The translations under genes and the position numbers were made by a program. Positions 1 to 8,610 of a stretch of DNA of 52,248 nt are shown piece after piece (the first letter of the stretch is position 1; the number at the start of each line of letters is the position of its first letter). Under the pieces are notes generated by a model that worked only from the letters and a program-made list of their open reading frames with translations, ran no database searches and was not told the origin of the DNA. This stretch comes from Myxococcaceae bacterium (lineage in GTDB: Bacteria; Myxococcota; Myxococcia; Myxococcales; Myxococcaceae). The stretch is taken from assembly GCA_016793095.1 (NCBI GenBank), contig JAEUJQ010000040.1, forward strand, positions 1-52,248, written 5' to 3'.

Positions 1-136
1 CCTCAGGTGGTGGCCTGCTTCCGGGCTCTCCGGCGATTACCCGTGCGGGACTTTCACCCGCTGGTGAAGTGCAGCGTGACTCCGCCTCCTGCTCGGCCGG
101 TCGCCCGTCCGTCGGCTCTGAGTCGTCACGACGCAC
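1..136 (-). other. Possible 5' end of a group II intron, cut by the window edge
   Basis: Read on the minus strand, the stretch starts with GTGCG at 136-132, the usual 5' boundary of bacterial group II introns. About 70 bases further on it has GGTGAAAGTCC, a phrase I associate with domain I of such introns. It then runs off the left edge, so no maturase gene, domain V or 3' end can be seen. The assignment rests on short motifs and memory only. Positions 137-352 hold no convincing gene; the open frames there run antisense to, or upstream of, the aminotransferase. Confidence 0.3.
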
Positions 137-352
137 CATGCTGCTCCCCGTAGCAACTTCGACACCAGCGGACTGCTCCAGCGATTCCAGCCATCTGCGC
201 CGTCATGCGAAGCCGCTCGAGTGACAGCCGCGCCCGCACACACGCGCGTCGCGGACAAACTGACACGACGGCCGGTGTGTTCCCGCATTTCGGAATTCCC
301 GCGCCCACCCGCACGAATGGACAGGCCCCTGCCCATCGGGTTGAACGGGGGC

Positions 353-1528
353 ATGACGCCCGCAGACGTGCGCGCCCTCTTCCCGGCTCTCCAGGAGTAC
401 GTGTGGCTCAACGCGGCGGCCTCGTCGCCGCTGTGCACGCCTGTCGCCCAGGCCATGCGCGGCCACGTCGAGGAGTGCGAGCGGCACGGCGACCTCGGCT
501 TCCCGAAGTGGCTGGCGCAGAAGGAGACGGTGCGCGCGCGCCTCGCGGCCTTCGTCGGCGCCAGCCCGCCGGAGGTGGCCTTCACCCCGTCGACGTCCTT
601 CGGCTTCCACGTCATCGCGCAGTGCCTCAAGGCCCGTGGCGTGACCGAGGTGCTGACGCTCGAGCACGAGTTCCCCTCCACCACGGTGCCGCTGCTCTAC
701 GACGGGCTGACGGTACGCGGGGTGCGGCGGCGGCCCGACGGCAGCTACCCGCTCGAGGACCTCGAGGCGGCGCTGCGCCCCACCACCGGCGCCGTCGTCG
801 CGTCGCTGGTGCAGTTCAACTCGGGCTTCCGGGTGGACGTCGAGGGGCTCGCGAAGCTGTGCAGGGACCGGAAGCTGCCGCTCGCCCTCAACGGCGCGCA
901 GGCGCTGGGCCACGTGCCCATCGACGTGCACGCCCTGGGCGCGTCCTTCCTCTCGATGACGAGCCACAAGTGGCTGGGCGCCGGCTACGGCACCGGCATG
1001 CTCGTCGTCGCGGAGCCGTGGCTCGACGCGCTGCCGATGGCCGGCTGGCTGTCGGTGAAGGCCGAGTCGCTGTGGCAGGCCTTCCCCGAGACGACGCGCA
1101 CCGACGATGCGCAGGGCTTCGTCGCCCGGGGCACCAGGGTGCGGCGCGAGGCCTCGGCGCTCGAAGGCGGTGGCGGCCTGTGGCTCAACTGTCACGCGCT
1201 CGAGGCCGCCCTCGACCTGCACGAGCGCGTCGGCGTGGCGAAGACGCTGGCGCACGTCCAGGGGCTTCAGCGCGCGCTGCGGGACGGGCTGCGGCGACGA
1301 GGCTTCACCCCCAACGCGCCCGACGCGCCCGAGCGGTCGAGCGGCATCTGCGTGGTGCCCGTGCAGGGACCGCCAGAAGACGTCGTGCGGGCGCTCATCA
1401 AGGCCCGCCGCGTGGTGACGACGCCGAGGGGCGGGGGCGTGCGCATCTCGACGCACGTCTTCAACACCGGGGAGGACGTTGAGCAGCTGCTCCAGGCCTT
1501 CGATGCGGTGGGCGTCAAACCGGCGTGA
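353..1528 (+). CDS. Class V aminotransferase-fold PLP-dependent enzyme (cysteine-desulfurase/isopenicillin-N-epimerase-like)
   Basis: The 391-residue protein has the class V aminotransferase (NifS/CsdA/epimerase) fold. It opens with the family-typical WLNAAASSPL strand. The PLP-binding lysine is K206 in SHKWLGAGYG, and the NGAQALG motif at 180-186 aligns with the DGAQ motif of cysteine desulfurases. The usual PLP N1-contacting aspartate is replaced by Asn180, while Gln183 and the 26-residue spacing to Lys206 are kept. I see no catalytic-loop cysteine typical of a desulfurase, so the substrate is unknown and a lyase, epimerase or desulfurase-like role is only inferred. The frame stays open upstream to 221, but the ATG at 353 follows a GGGGGC stretch and directly precedes the conserved region. 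ATG at 317 is an alternative. Confidence 0.85.
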   Translation: MTPADVRALFPALQEYVWLNAAASSPLCTPVAQAMRGHVEECERHGDLGFPKWLAQKETVRARLAAFVGASPPEVAFTPSTSFGFHVIAQCLKARGVTEVLTLEHEFPSTTVPLLYDGLTVRGVRRRPDGSYPLEDLEAALRPTTGAVVASLVQFNSGFRVDVEGLAKLCRDRKLPLALNGAQALGHVPIDVHALGASFLSMTSHKWLGAGYGTGMLVVAEPWLDALPMAGWLSVKAESLWQAFPETTRTDDAQGFVARGTRVRREASALEGGGGLWLNCHALEAALDLHERVGVAKTLAHVQGLQRALRDGLRRRGFTPNAPDAPERSSGICVVPVQGPPEDVVRALIKARRVVTTPRGGGVRISTHVFNTGEDVEQLLQAFDAVGVKPA

Positions 1529-1574
1529 GTCGTACGCGGATTGAGAGCATCATGCCTGCCCACGGAGGGTTCTC

Positions 1575-2660
1575 ATGCTCGTGAAGTGTCCCAACTGCGC
1601 TGCGCCCGCGAGGCTCGCCGACGGCCAGGCGTCGATGGAGTGCGAACACTGTCACACGCTCATCCGCGCGCCAGCCGCGCCCGAGCTGTCGGCGCCGAGG
1701 AGCGGCTCGACCGGCGTCATCGTCGCGGTGGTGGCCGTGCTGCTGCTGGTCGTCGTCGGCGTGCTCGTCGTGGGCGGCGCCGGCGCGGCCCTCTTCCTCG
1801 TGCGCTCGCCGCCGCCCGCCCCGCCGGCGCCCGTGGTGACGCCAGCGCCGGTGGCCCCGGCTCCCCTGCCGGTGAAGGCCGAGCCGCCGAAGCCGTACCG
1901 CCAGGTGCTGGCGTTCGGAGAGGAGGGCACCGGGCCCGGGCAGCTCACCCAGCCCTCGCACGTCGAGGCCGCGCCCGACGGCAGCTACTTCGTCGCCGAC
2001 AGCCGCTCTGGCCGCGTGCAGAAGTTCGACGCCAGCGGGAAGTACGTCGACGTCATCACCCTGCCGCCCGACAAGCTGACGAAGCAGCTGGGCGTGTTCG
2101 GCCTCGCCGTCGACGTGAAGGGCCACCTCTACGTCAACCGCGTCTACGACATCCTCGTGTATGATGCCGCGACGCTGAAGCTCGTGCGCACCATCGCCGG
2201 CGACTACCCCGACCTCTCGTACCACGGCGGCCTCTCGGTGGACCCGACCGGCGCCGTCTTCGCGCTCACCGACCGCATGGGCGACGTCGACCTGCGCACC
2301 ATCGACGCGAAGGGCAAGCTCACCGGGAAGACGCGCGTGCGCGCGAAGGACGTCGCGGTGGATGGCATCGGCACGAAGGTGCTCGTCGGCAACGAGCTGC
2401 TGGTGCTCGACGCGAAGGGCGAGACCGTCTCGAAGGTGCCCGGCGTCAACGGCCGCGCGATCGCTCTGGATGGGAAGGGGCATGCGTTCGTCGCCACCGG
2501 CTCCGCAGTCGCCGTGTACGACCTCGAGGGCACCCGGCTGCTCTCGCTCGAGGTGGGGGCCGATGACCTCTCCCTCGATGCCCAGCGCCGCCTCGTCACC
2601 CTCTCGCGGAGCGCCGTCACCGTGTACGAAGTCGACGTACCCGGCGCGCCCGTGCAGTAG
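1575..2660 (+). CDS. Zinc-ribbon, single-TM, NHL/beta-propeller protein
   Basis: The 361-residue protein starts with a zinc ribbon (CPNC at about 5-8 and CEHC at about 23-26). A Ser/Ala-rich stretch, a strong transmembrane segment (about 48-76), a Pro/Ala-rich linker to about 110, and a C-terminal region of repeated strands follow. Those strands (for example GTGPGQLTQPSHV and VADSRSGRVQKFD) are typical of NHL-repeat six-bladed propellers. The likely topology puts the zinc ribbon in the cytoplasm and the propeller outside. The start is supported by GGAGGG about seven bases before the ATG. No enzymatic motif is seen, so a scaffold or sensing role is inference. It lies 47 bp after the PLP enzyme and just before the WYL pair. 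Confidence 0.8.
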   Translation: MLVKCPNCAAPARLADGQASMECEHCHTLIRAPAAPELSAPRSGSTGVIVAVVAVLLLVVVGVLVVGGAGAALFLVRSPPPAPPAPVVTPAPVAPAPLPVKAEPPKPYRQVLAFGEEGTGPGQLTQPSHVEAAPDGSYFVADSRSGRVQKFDASGKYVDVITLPPDKLTKQLGVFGLAVDVKGHLYVNRVYDILVYDAATLKLVRTIAGDYPDLSYHGGLSVDPTGAVFALTDRMGDVDLRTIDAKGKLTGKTRVRAKDVAVDGIGTKVLVGNELLVLDAKGETVSKVPGVNGRAIALDGKGHAFVATGSAVAVYDLEGTRLLSLEVGADDLSLDAQRRLVTLSRSAVTVYEVDVPGAPVQ

Positions 2661-2670
2661 AACGAGCGCC

Positions 2671-3678
2671 GTGGAACGCACCGAACGCCTGCTCGACCTG
2701 GTCGCGCTCCTGCTCGACTCGAAGGAACCCGTCTCGTGGAACGAGCTGCGAGAGACGTTCAAGGACGACTACGGGGTCGGCTCCACCGAGGCGTGCGAGC
2801 GGAAGTTCGAGCGCGACAAGGCTGAGCTGCTCGAGCTGGGCATTCCCCTCACCTTCGTGAAGGGCGACGACGAGCGGCCCGATGGCTACCTCGTCGAGCG
2901 CGATGCCTACTACCTGCCCGAGGTGTCGCTCACCCCCGAGGAGCTCGCCGTGCTCTACGCCGCCGGCTCGGCCGCGCTCGCCTCGGGCGCGTTCCCCGGC
3001 AGTCAGGACCTCGCCCACGCGCTGCGGAAGATCGGCTTCTTCTCTGGCGGCCCGCCTCCGGCGCCGAAGGTGCGGCTCGAGCTGGGCGGCGTCGCCGACA
3101 CCAGAGACCTGCCCGCGCGCCTCGACGCGCTCTGGAGCGCCATCAGCTCACGAAAGTCCGTCACCCTCGACTACTGGTCGCCGCGCACGAAGGAGCACTC
3201 GCACCGGGTGGTGGACGGCTACGGCCTCGCGCTGCGCCGCGGCTTGTGGACGCTGGTCGGCTACTGCCACCTGCGCCAGGGCATCCGCACGTTCCACGTG
3301 CACCGCATGCGGAAGGTGACGGTGAACACCGCGAAGCCGAGGTCTCCCGACTACGAAGTCCCCGCGTCGTTCTCCCTCGACGAGTACGTGGCCACCTGGC
3401 CGTGGCAGCACCGCTTCCACGAGCCGCTGAGGGTCGACGTCCTCCTCACCGGAGAGCTCAGCCCGCTCGCGGGCACCTTGTTCCCCTCGACGCCCGCGGA
3501 CGACCCTCGCGGGAGTCGGGTCACCGTGCAGGCGACCGACCTCGACGGACTGGTGAAGTACGTGCTGTCGCTGGGGCCCGCGGCGAAGGTGCTGGGGCCG
3601 GCGCGCGCCGTGGAGCGCCACCATGAGCTCGCCCGTGCCGTGCTCGCCGCCCACCCGACCGTCAAGGAGGCCCCATGA
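2671..3678 (+). CDS. WYL-domain transcriptional regulator, first of pair (PafB-like)
   Basis: The 335-residue protein has an N-terminal winged-helix region (about 1-70) and a WYL domain whose core reads KSVTLDYWSPRT, then GLALRRGLWTLVGYCH and the arginine-containing IRTFHVHRMRKV. A C-terminal WCX-type extension follows. In actinobacteria PafB and PafC are encoded together and activate DNA-damage genes, and the adjacent paralogue here fits that two-protein layout. The start is GTG at 2671, ten bases after the previous stop, because the conserved helix begins there; the open frame upstream overlaps the propeller gene. The stop overlaps the next start (ATGA), which suggests translational coupling. 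The ligand and targets are unknown. Confidence 0.85.
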   Translation: MERTERLLDLVALLLDSKEPVSWNELRETFKDDYGVGSTEACERKFERDKAELLELGIPLTFVKGDDERPDGYLVERDAYYLPEVSLTPEELAVLYAAGSAALASGAFPGSQDLAHALRKIGFFSGGPPPAPKVRLELGGVADTRDLPARLDALWSAISSRKSVTLDYWSPRTKEHSHRVVDGYGLALRRGLWTLVGYCHLRQGIRTFHVHRMRKVTVNTAKPRSPDYEVPASFSLDEYVATWPWQHRFHEPLRVDVLLTGELSPLAGTLFPSTPADDPRGSRVTVQATDLDGLVKYVLSLGPAAKVLGPARAVERHHELARAVLAAHPTVKEAP

Positions 3679-4613
3679 CTGGCGAGGGCCGCACCGACGT
3701 CTACGAGCGCCTGCGCCGGCTGCTCTTCCTCGTGCCCTTCGTCTCGCGCAACCCGGGCCTCACGGTCGATCACGTGGCGAAGGAGCTGGGCCTCAGCCGC
3801 GACGCCCTGCTGGAGGAGCTCGACCTGCTCACGCTCGTCGGCCGGCCACCCTTCCAGCCCGACGACTTCATCGACATCTACGTCGAGGACGACCGTGTGT
3901 ACGTGGACCTCCACCAGCGGCTGTCGGCCCCGCCGCGCCTCACCGCCGCAGAAGGGGTCGCCCTCGCCGCCGCCGCCGCGCTGCTCAAGCCCGGGCAGGA
4001 CGACGCGCTGCGCTCGGCCATCGAGAAGCTCGAGCGGGTGTTGCCGCCCCACGCCGTCACCCGCTTCCGCGAGATGGGCAAGCGGCTCGACGTGGCGCTC
4101 GAGGCGCCGTCTGGCCTCGCCACGCTGAGCCAGGCCATCGTCGAGCGCCGCGTGGTGGCCTTCGACTACCTGCCGACGAGCACCGGGCAGCCCGAGCGCC
4201 GCCGCGTGCAGCCCGCCGAGCTCTTCAGCCACCGGGGCCAGTGGTACCTCGCTGGCTTCGACGTGGCGCGCGCTGGAGAGCGGCTGTTTCGCCTCGACCG
4301 CATGGGCCCTCCGGAGGTGACGAGCGAGACCTTCGCGCCCACCCCACACCGACGAGCCACCATTCCCGGCGCGGCCGAGTCGCACGAGCGCGTCACGGTT
4401 CGCTTCGAGCCCGCCGTCGCGCCCTACGTCCGCGAGCGCTTCGGCCCCGAGGCGAAGGCGCTCGCCGACGGCCGCGTGGAGGTGGAGGTGCCAGGCGAGA
4501 ACCCACGCTGGCTCACCGGCTGGGTCCTGTCGTTTGGTGGTGACGCCGTCGTCACCCGGCCCGACTGGGCGATTCGAAGCGTTGCCCAAGCCGCCGGGGC
4601 CTCACTAGAGTAG
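3675..4613 (+). CDS. WYL-domain transcriptional regulator, second of pair (PafC-like)
   Basis: The 312-residue protein has an N-terminal helix-turn-helix-like region (VDHVAKELGLSRDALLEEL at about 31-49). A WYL domain around 155-225 includes ERRVVAFDYLP, a hydrophobic WYLAGFDVAR strand and RLFRLDRM. A WCX-like tail follows. It overlaps the preceding WYL gene by four bases and is probably co-translated with it, so the two may act as a heterodimer, as PafB and PafC do. An AAGGAGG site lies just before the ATG, within the upstream gene. The regulated genes are not evident. The FHA gene follows after 12 bp. Confidence 0.85.
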   Translation: MTGEGRTDVYERLRRLLFLVPFVSRNPGLTVDHVAKELGLSRDALLEELDLLTLVGRPPFQPDDFIDIYVEDDRVYVDLHQRLSAPPRLTAAEGVALAAAAALLKPGQDDALRSAIEKLERVLPPHAVTRFREMGKRLDVALEAPSGLATLSQAIVERRVVAFDYLPTSTGQPERRRVQPAELFSHRGQWYLAGFDVARAGERLFRLDRMGPPEVTSETFAPTPHRRATIPGAAESHERVTVRFEPAVAPYVRERFGPEAKALADGRVEVEVPGENPRWLTGWVLSFGGDAVVTRPDWAIRSVAQAAGASLE

Positions 4614-4625
4614 CGGCTTCATTCG

Positions 4626-6200
4626 ATGGGCTTTCAACTCGTCATCGCCGAGGGCAAAGAGGCTGGCCGCGAGTTCCTCTTCGACCAGAGCTCGGTCGTC
4701 ATCGGCCGTACGCCCGAGTGCGACGTCATTCTGTACGACGCGGGCGTCTCGCGACGGCACGCGCGCATCTTCGACGAGGGCGCCGGCTTCCACATCGAGG
4801 ACCTGGGCAGCTCGAACGGCACCGTCGTCAACGGCTCGAAGGTGGCGAAGCAGGCCCTGAAGGACGGCGACGCCATCACGCTGGGGCCGGTGAAGTTCAC
4901 CTTCGCTTCCGTCGCCGGTGACACCGTCGACGAGCCCGAGCCGGCGCCGGCCGAGGGGGGCCAGCACACCCGCGTCGTCAACGCCTCCGAGCTCAAGCGC
5001 TCGCGCAACAAGGGCGTGGCGATGCTGCCCAAGAACGTCAACACCGGGGAGCGCGAGAAGATCGAGCGCCGCTCGACCCAGATGATGCCGGTGCTCAGCG
5101 GGCCACGGCCGAGCGCGCCGAAGCCTCCGCGCTCGAGCCGACCGAGTGGCCCGAGCCCCATCGTGAAGCTCGACGCGGCCGCGGTGGAGGCGCCGGACAG
5201 CGGCACCGACCTCGGGACCGTCAAGGTGGGCGGGGCGGCCCAGGAGCAGCGGCTCTCAGCGGCCGACCGCGCGCGCCTCAAGCGTGGAGGCGCCGTCGGG
5301 GCCGCGAAGCTGTTCTGGCTCGACGCCTCGAAGCCGAAGCGCGTCATCGTCGCCGGCACCGGCGGCCTCTTCCTGCTGCTGGTCCTGGCCCTCTTCGTGT
5401 CGGTGCTCATCCCGCCGGAGGCGAAGAAGAAGGCGCCGGAGATGATGGAGCTGCTCGATGAGCCGATGGACCAGAGCTACGGCGTCGGCGACGGCGTCAG
5501 CTACGAGCGCGTCGATCAGAAGGAGTTCGACTTCCAGGTGAAGTCGCCGGTCGAGGTGATGGTGGTGCTCCACTACCAGTGCAGCGACCTCTCGGAGAAC
5601 GAGGTGAGCATCGTGGTCAACGGCATCGACATGGGGTTCGCGCCGCCCGACACGCTGGCGGTGAACGAGCGCACCGTCGAGCTGCTCATCCCCTCGAAGC
5701 ACATCAAGCGCAACCAGGTGAACTCGGTCATCTTCGACAACGTGAAGAACCCACCCGAGACGGACCGGTGGCGCATCTGGAACGTGTGGATCGAGGTGAC
5801 GGTGTTGCCCGAGAAGGACCCGGTGGGCCTCAAGGCCGACGCGAACGAGCGCTACAAGCGCGGCGAACAGAAGTGGGATCAACGCGACATCGGCGCGTCG
5901 AACCGGTGGGAGGCCTACAAGGCGTTCCGCGAGGCGTGGCTCACCTACGAGGCGCTCGACCCGGCGGAACGGGGCCCCGTGTACCAGCTCGCGCGCGACA
6001 AGATGAACGAGGCGCGCCGCGAGCTCGACCTGCAGTGCAACAAGCTGCTGCTGCAGGCGCGCGGTGAGTTCAACCAGGGCAAGTACGAGGCGGCGTCGGC
6101 GACCCTGGACTGGGTCGAGAAGTTCTTCCCCACCAAGGCGCACCCGTGTCAGCTGCGAGCGATGCAGGAGCGCGCTGACCTCGCCTCGACGCTGGAGTGA
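4626..6200 (+). CDS. FHA-domain membrane protein
   Basis: The 524-residue protein starts with an intact FHA phosphothreonine-binding domain (about 1-100). It keeps Arg28 (VVIGRTPE), Ser42-Arg43-x-His45 and Asn64 (GSSNG). A charged, Pro/Ser-rich linker leads to one transmembrane helix at about 240-263. The C-terminal half is probably outside the membrane, with a beta-rich part and then an alpha-helical part (about 390-524) resembling a tetratricopeptide-type repeat. FHA domains read Ser/Thr kinase signals, so this protein could link cytoplasmic phosphorylation to an envelope assembly. The partner kinase is not adjacent; the only kinase in the window starts at 40639. DUF4234 follows by three bases. 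Confidence 0.85.
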   Translation: MGFQLVIAEGKEAGREFLFDQSSVVIGRTPECDVILYDAGVSRRHARIFDEGAGFHIEDLGSSNGTVVNGSKVAKQALKDGDAITLGPVKFTFASVAGDTVDEPEPAPAEGGQHTRVVNASELKRSRNKGVAMLPKNVNTGEREKIERRSTQMMPVLSGPRPSAPKPPRSSRPSGPSPIVKLDAAAVEAPDSGTDLGTVKVGGAAQEQRLSAADRARLKRGGAVGAAKLFWLDASKPKRVIVAGTGGLFLLLVLALFVSVLIPPEAKKKAPEMMELLDEPMDQSYGVGDGVSYERVDQKEFDFQVKSPVEVMVVLHYQCSDLSENEVSIVVNGIDMGFAPPDTLAVNERTVELLIPSKHIKRNQVNSVIFDNVKNPPETDRWRIWNVWIEVTVLPEKDPVGLKADANERYKRGEQKWDQRDIGASNRWEAYKAFREAWLTYEALDPAERGPVYQLARDKMNEARRELDLQCNKLLLQARGEFNQGKYEAASATLDWVEKFFPTKAHPCQLRAMQERADLASTLE

Positions 6201-6203
6201 CGC

Positions 6204-6599
6204 ATGACGCGCAGAGACCTGGTCGTCGTCGCGCTGCTGACCGTCTTCACCTGCGGCCTCTACGCCCTCTACTGGCAGTACAAGACGACCGATGAGCTCA
6301 AGGCCGTGACAGGAAAAGACCTGAACCCGGGGCTCGAGCTGCTGCTCTCGCTGGTGACGTGCGGCCTCTTCTCCATCTACGCGCACTACCGCAACGCGCA
6401 GCTCGTCACCGAGCGCATGCGGGCGCTGAAGGGCGCGCACGAGGACAAGGCGACGATGGTGCTGGCGCTCGACCTCGCGAGCCTCGTGGTAGGCGTCACG
6501 TGGATCGTCGCGGTGGTCATCCTGCAGGACGAGCTGAACAAGCTGGCTGAGGCGCAGCCAGTGGGCGTGATCGCGTCGGGGCCCGAGCGGGTCGGCTGA
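6204..6599 (+). CDS. DUF4234 small membrane protein
   Basis: The 131-residue protein matches the DUF4234 pattern. An N-terminal hydrophobic helix carries CGLYALYWQYKT, followed by a polar loop, a second helix with CGLFSIYAHYRN, and a third C-terminal helix at about 90-112. Family members are small three- or four-helix membrane proteins of unknown function. The start is three bases after the FHA gene stop, so the two are probably expressed together. The function is unknown. Confidence 0.8.
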   Translation: MTRRDLVVVALLTVFTCGLYALYWQYKTTDELKAVTGKDLNPGLELLLSLVTCGLFSIYAHYRNAQLVTERMRALKGAHEDKATMVLALDLASLVVGVTWIVAVVILQDELNKLAEAQPVGVIASGPERVG

Positions 6600-6707
6600 G
6601 GAGCGTCGTCGATTCGCTGCGCGAACGAGGACACCGCGTGAGCTCGCGGACGATGCCCGGCGTGTGGTGAGGCGCTGCGGGCAGCTCGCCTGTGCTACCA
6701 CGCGGGC

Positions 6708-7277
6708 ATGAGGCTCGTGCTGGTGGTGATGAGCGTTGTCGTGGTGCTGGCCTGCGGGTCTGGGCCATCGCTCGCTGATGGAGGCACCCGCGGAGGCGGC
6801 GCTGGGGGAGGGCTGTCGGGCGCGGCAGGCGGTTCTTCAGGCGGCACGGGCGGAGGGGCGGCCCCGTGCACCTGCGGCACCGGGCGGACCTGCGTGGAGC
6901 TCGTCGTCACGAGGAGCCCCGACGCGGGCATGCAGCCGTGGGTGGTGTGGCCGATGGAAGCCGATGGTGTCGGGACGCTCATCGGGAGCGTGCTCGTGGC
7001 GTCGTCGTCTCCGACCATCGTCGCCGCGCGGGCCGTGGTGAACGACGCTGACATGAAGCCGCTCGACGCGCGGTACGTCATCGACCTGGGCTGCGTCGAC
7101 GCAGGGACCTACCAGGGTCAGGCGTTCCTCGACGACGACCTGAACGCGCTGCCCACGCAGACCGGCAGCGCGGGCTACCGTGACTCGTGTGCACGTGGCG
7201 GTACTCCGCCTCCGACCGATGTGCAGGGCGCGACGCGCGTCTCGATCCCCGTCGTGCTCACGTCGACCTGCGATTGA
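6708..7277 (+). CDS. Small exported lipoprotein, unknown function
   Basis: The 189-residue protein has a short hydrophobic signal ending in a lipobox (VVLAC, Cys at about 16). A Gly/Ser-rich spacer (about 20-45) typical of myxobacterial surface lipoproteins comes next, then a cysteine-bearing domain (CTCGTGRTC). No known family is recognised. The last 20 bases overlap the end of the convergent gene on the opposite strand. The reading frame is supported by codon bias and the lipobox. Confidence 0.65.
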   Translation: MRLVLVVMSVVVVLACGSGPSLADGGTRGGGAGGGLSGAAGGSSGGTGGGAAPCTCGTGRTCVELVVTRSPDAGMQPWVVWPMEADGVGTLIGSVLVASSSPTIVAARAVVNDADMKPLDARYVIDLGCVDAGTYQGQAFLDDDLNALPTQTGSAGYRDSCARGGTPPPTDVQGATRVSIPVVLTSTCD

Positions 7278-8610
7278 GGCGCGAGACCACGAGCAGCACG
7301 AGCAGCAGACCACCGCTCACGCCCGTTGACGTACAGCCACTGGCGACCGGCCCGCTCCCGCTCGTCAGCCGGGGAAGCTCGAGGGGCGCTTCGATCGCCG
7401 GGCCGGCGTCGTCACCCGCGTCTCGCGCCGTCGGGGCAGGGACGCCCGCGTCCGCGGCGACACCACCATCGTAGCCGGCGTCGGGGCGGGCCGGGGCGCC
7501 CGCGTCAACGCCTGCGTCGCGCGCCGCCACGCACTGCGGGTCGCCCCCCGGAATCCAGCGGAGGTAGCGGGACCGATCGGCGGGCGAGCGCGCCACGCCC
7601 CCATCGTCGCTCTCGTCCCACGCGAGGGCTTCGGCAGCGGCGAACATCGCTGGCGTGATGCCGGCGTCCTGGAAGAAGCCCGCTCCGAGCTCAGCCTCGA
7701 CGACGGCCTGCAGCGTTCCCCGACGCGGGAGCAGCCCTGACCTGCGTCGCCCCTCTGGGTGGCAGGCGAGACTGTCCTCCGCGCTCCTGTGAGTCGAACA
7801 GGTGGGAATGAGCCACCGCAGGTCGCTCTGAATCGCCCGCTTCATGCACGTCTGGCGGTCTGGCGCGGCGAGCAACGAGGGCGTCAGCACGACGGGTGCG
7901 GAGCAGGGGGCGACCGAGAGCGGGAGCTCTCCGTCCTGGGTCGCGAACGTTCCGAGCCTCTCCGAGAAGATTGAGCCGACGGGCGCGCCCTCGACCCAGG
8001 GGCGGTATTCCTCGCCTGTCCAGGCTCCGCCCAGGCTGGTGTACGGCTCACCCCGGCACTGCATCCCGCTCGACTCGGCGAAGAGGAACGGCGTGTGTCC
8101 CCCGTCAGCGGCCAGGGGCGTCACCACCAGCCACCCGCCGGTTCCCCCCGCGCAGTGAAACAGCGGCGGAACGCACCGGTAGTAGGTGGGCTGCACGAGC
8201 GCGGCCTCTTCAGCGGTCATGCCATGCGCGACGAGCCACTCCGCGAGCCCAGGTTCGTTCGCCAGCGTGCCGACCGTCTCGAGGTTCCGCGCCAGGCGGA
8301 TGCGCTCGACGAGAGCGCTCGCTCCGGTGCCAGCGAGGAGGGCGCCCATCGCGCAGTGCGCACCGGCTTCATCGACGAAGACGGGGCTCGGCGTGCCCTG
8401 ACGTCGGGGGAACCGGCCTTCTGCCGCGTAGGCATCGAGCAGCGCAATGACCTCTGTCCGCGCGACCCGCTGCGCACCCGTCAGCCCGCTCGGGGTGGTG
8501 GTTCGCAGCTGCGTGAGCGCGTCGGCGAGGTGGCGGCGAATGCGAGCGTCTTCACGGTCGCACGTCCAGGGCGCGCTCCCGAGCAGCGCGACGGCCGCGA
8601 GCGTCAGCAT
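7258..8610 (-). CDS. Exported protein with Asp-Ala-Gly-rich linker and MYXO-CTERM-like tail
   Basis: The 450-residue protein has a signal peptide (MLTLAAVALLG). A segment (about 70-145) with PVFVDEAGAHCAMG, RNLETVG and AEWLVAHGMT resembles a short domain I recall from exported proteins of several phyla; I cannot name it. A cysteine-rich middle follows, then a low-complexity Asp-Ala-Gly linker (bases about 7420-7530). The last 30 residues (GCTSTG, a hydrophobic run, RLNRRST) look like a MYXO-CTERM sorting tail. Such tails anchor or sort proteins to the myxobacterial surface. The start overlaps the stop of the upstream lyase-like gene by seven bases, so the two are likely coupled. Confidence 0.7.
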   Translation of the reverse strand: MLTLAAVALLGSAPWTCDREDARIRRHLADALTQLRTTTPSGLTGAQRVARTEVIALLDAYAAEGRFPRRQGTPSPVFVDEAGAHCAMGALLAGTGASALVERIRLARNLETVGTLANEPGLAEWLVAHGMTAEEAALVQPTYYRCVPPLFHCAGGTGGWLVVTPLAADGGHTPFLFAESSGMQCRGEPYTSLGGAWTGEEYRPWVEGAPVGSIFSERLGTFATQDGELPLSVAPCSAPVVLTPSLLAAPDRQTCMKRAIQSDLRWLIPTCSTHRSAEDSLACHPEGRRRSGLLPRRGTLQAVVEAELGAGFFQDAGITPAMFAAAEALAWDESDDGGVARSPADRSRYLRWIPGGDPQCVAARDAGVDAGAPARPDAGYDGGVAADAGVPAPTARDAGDDAGPAIEAPLELPRLTSGSGPVASGCTSTGVSGGLLLVLLVVSRLNRRST

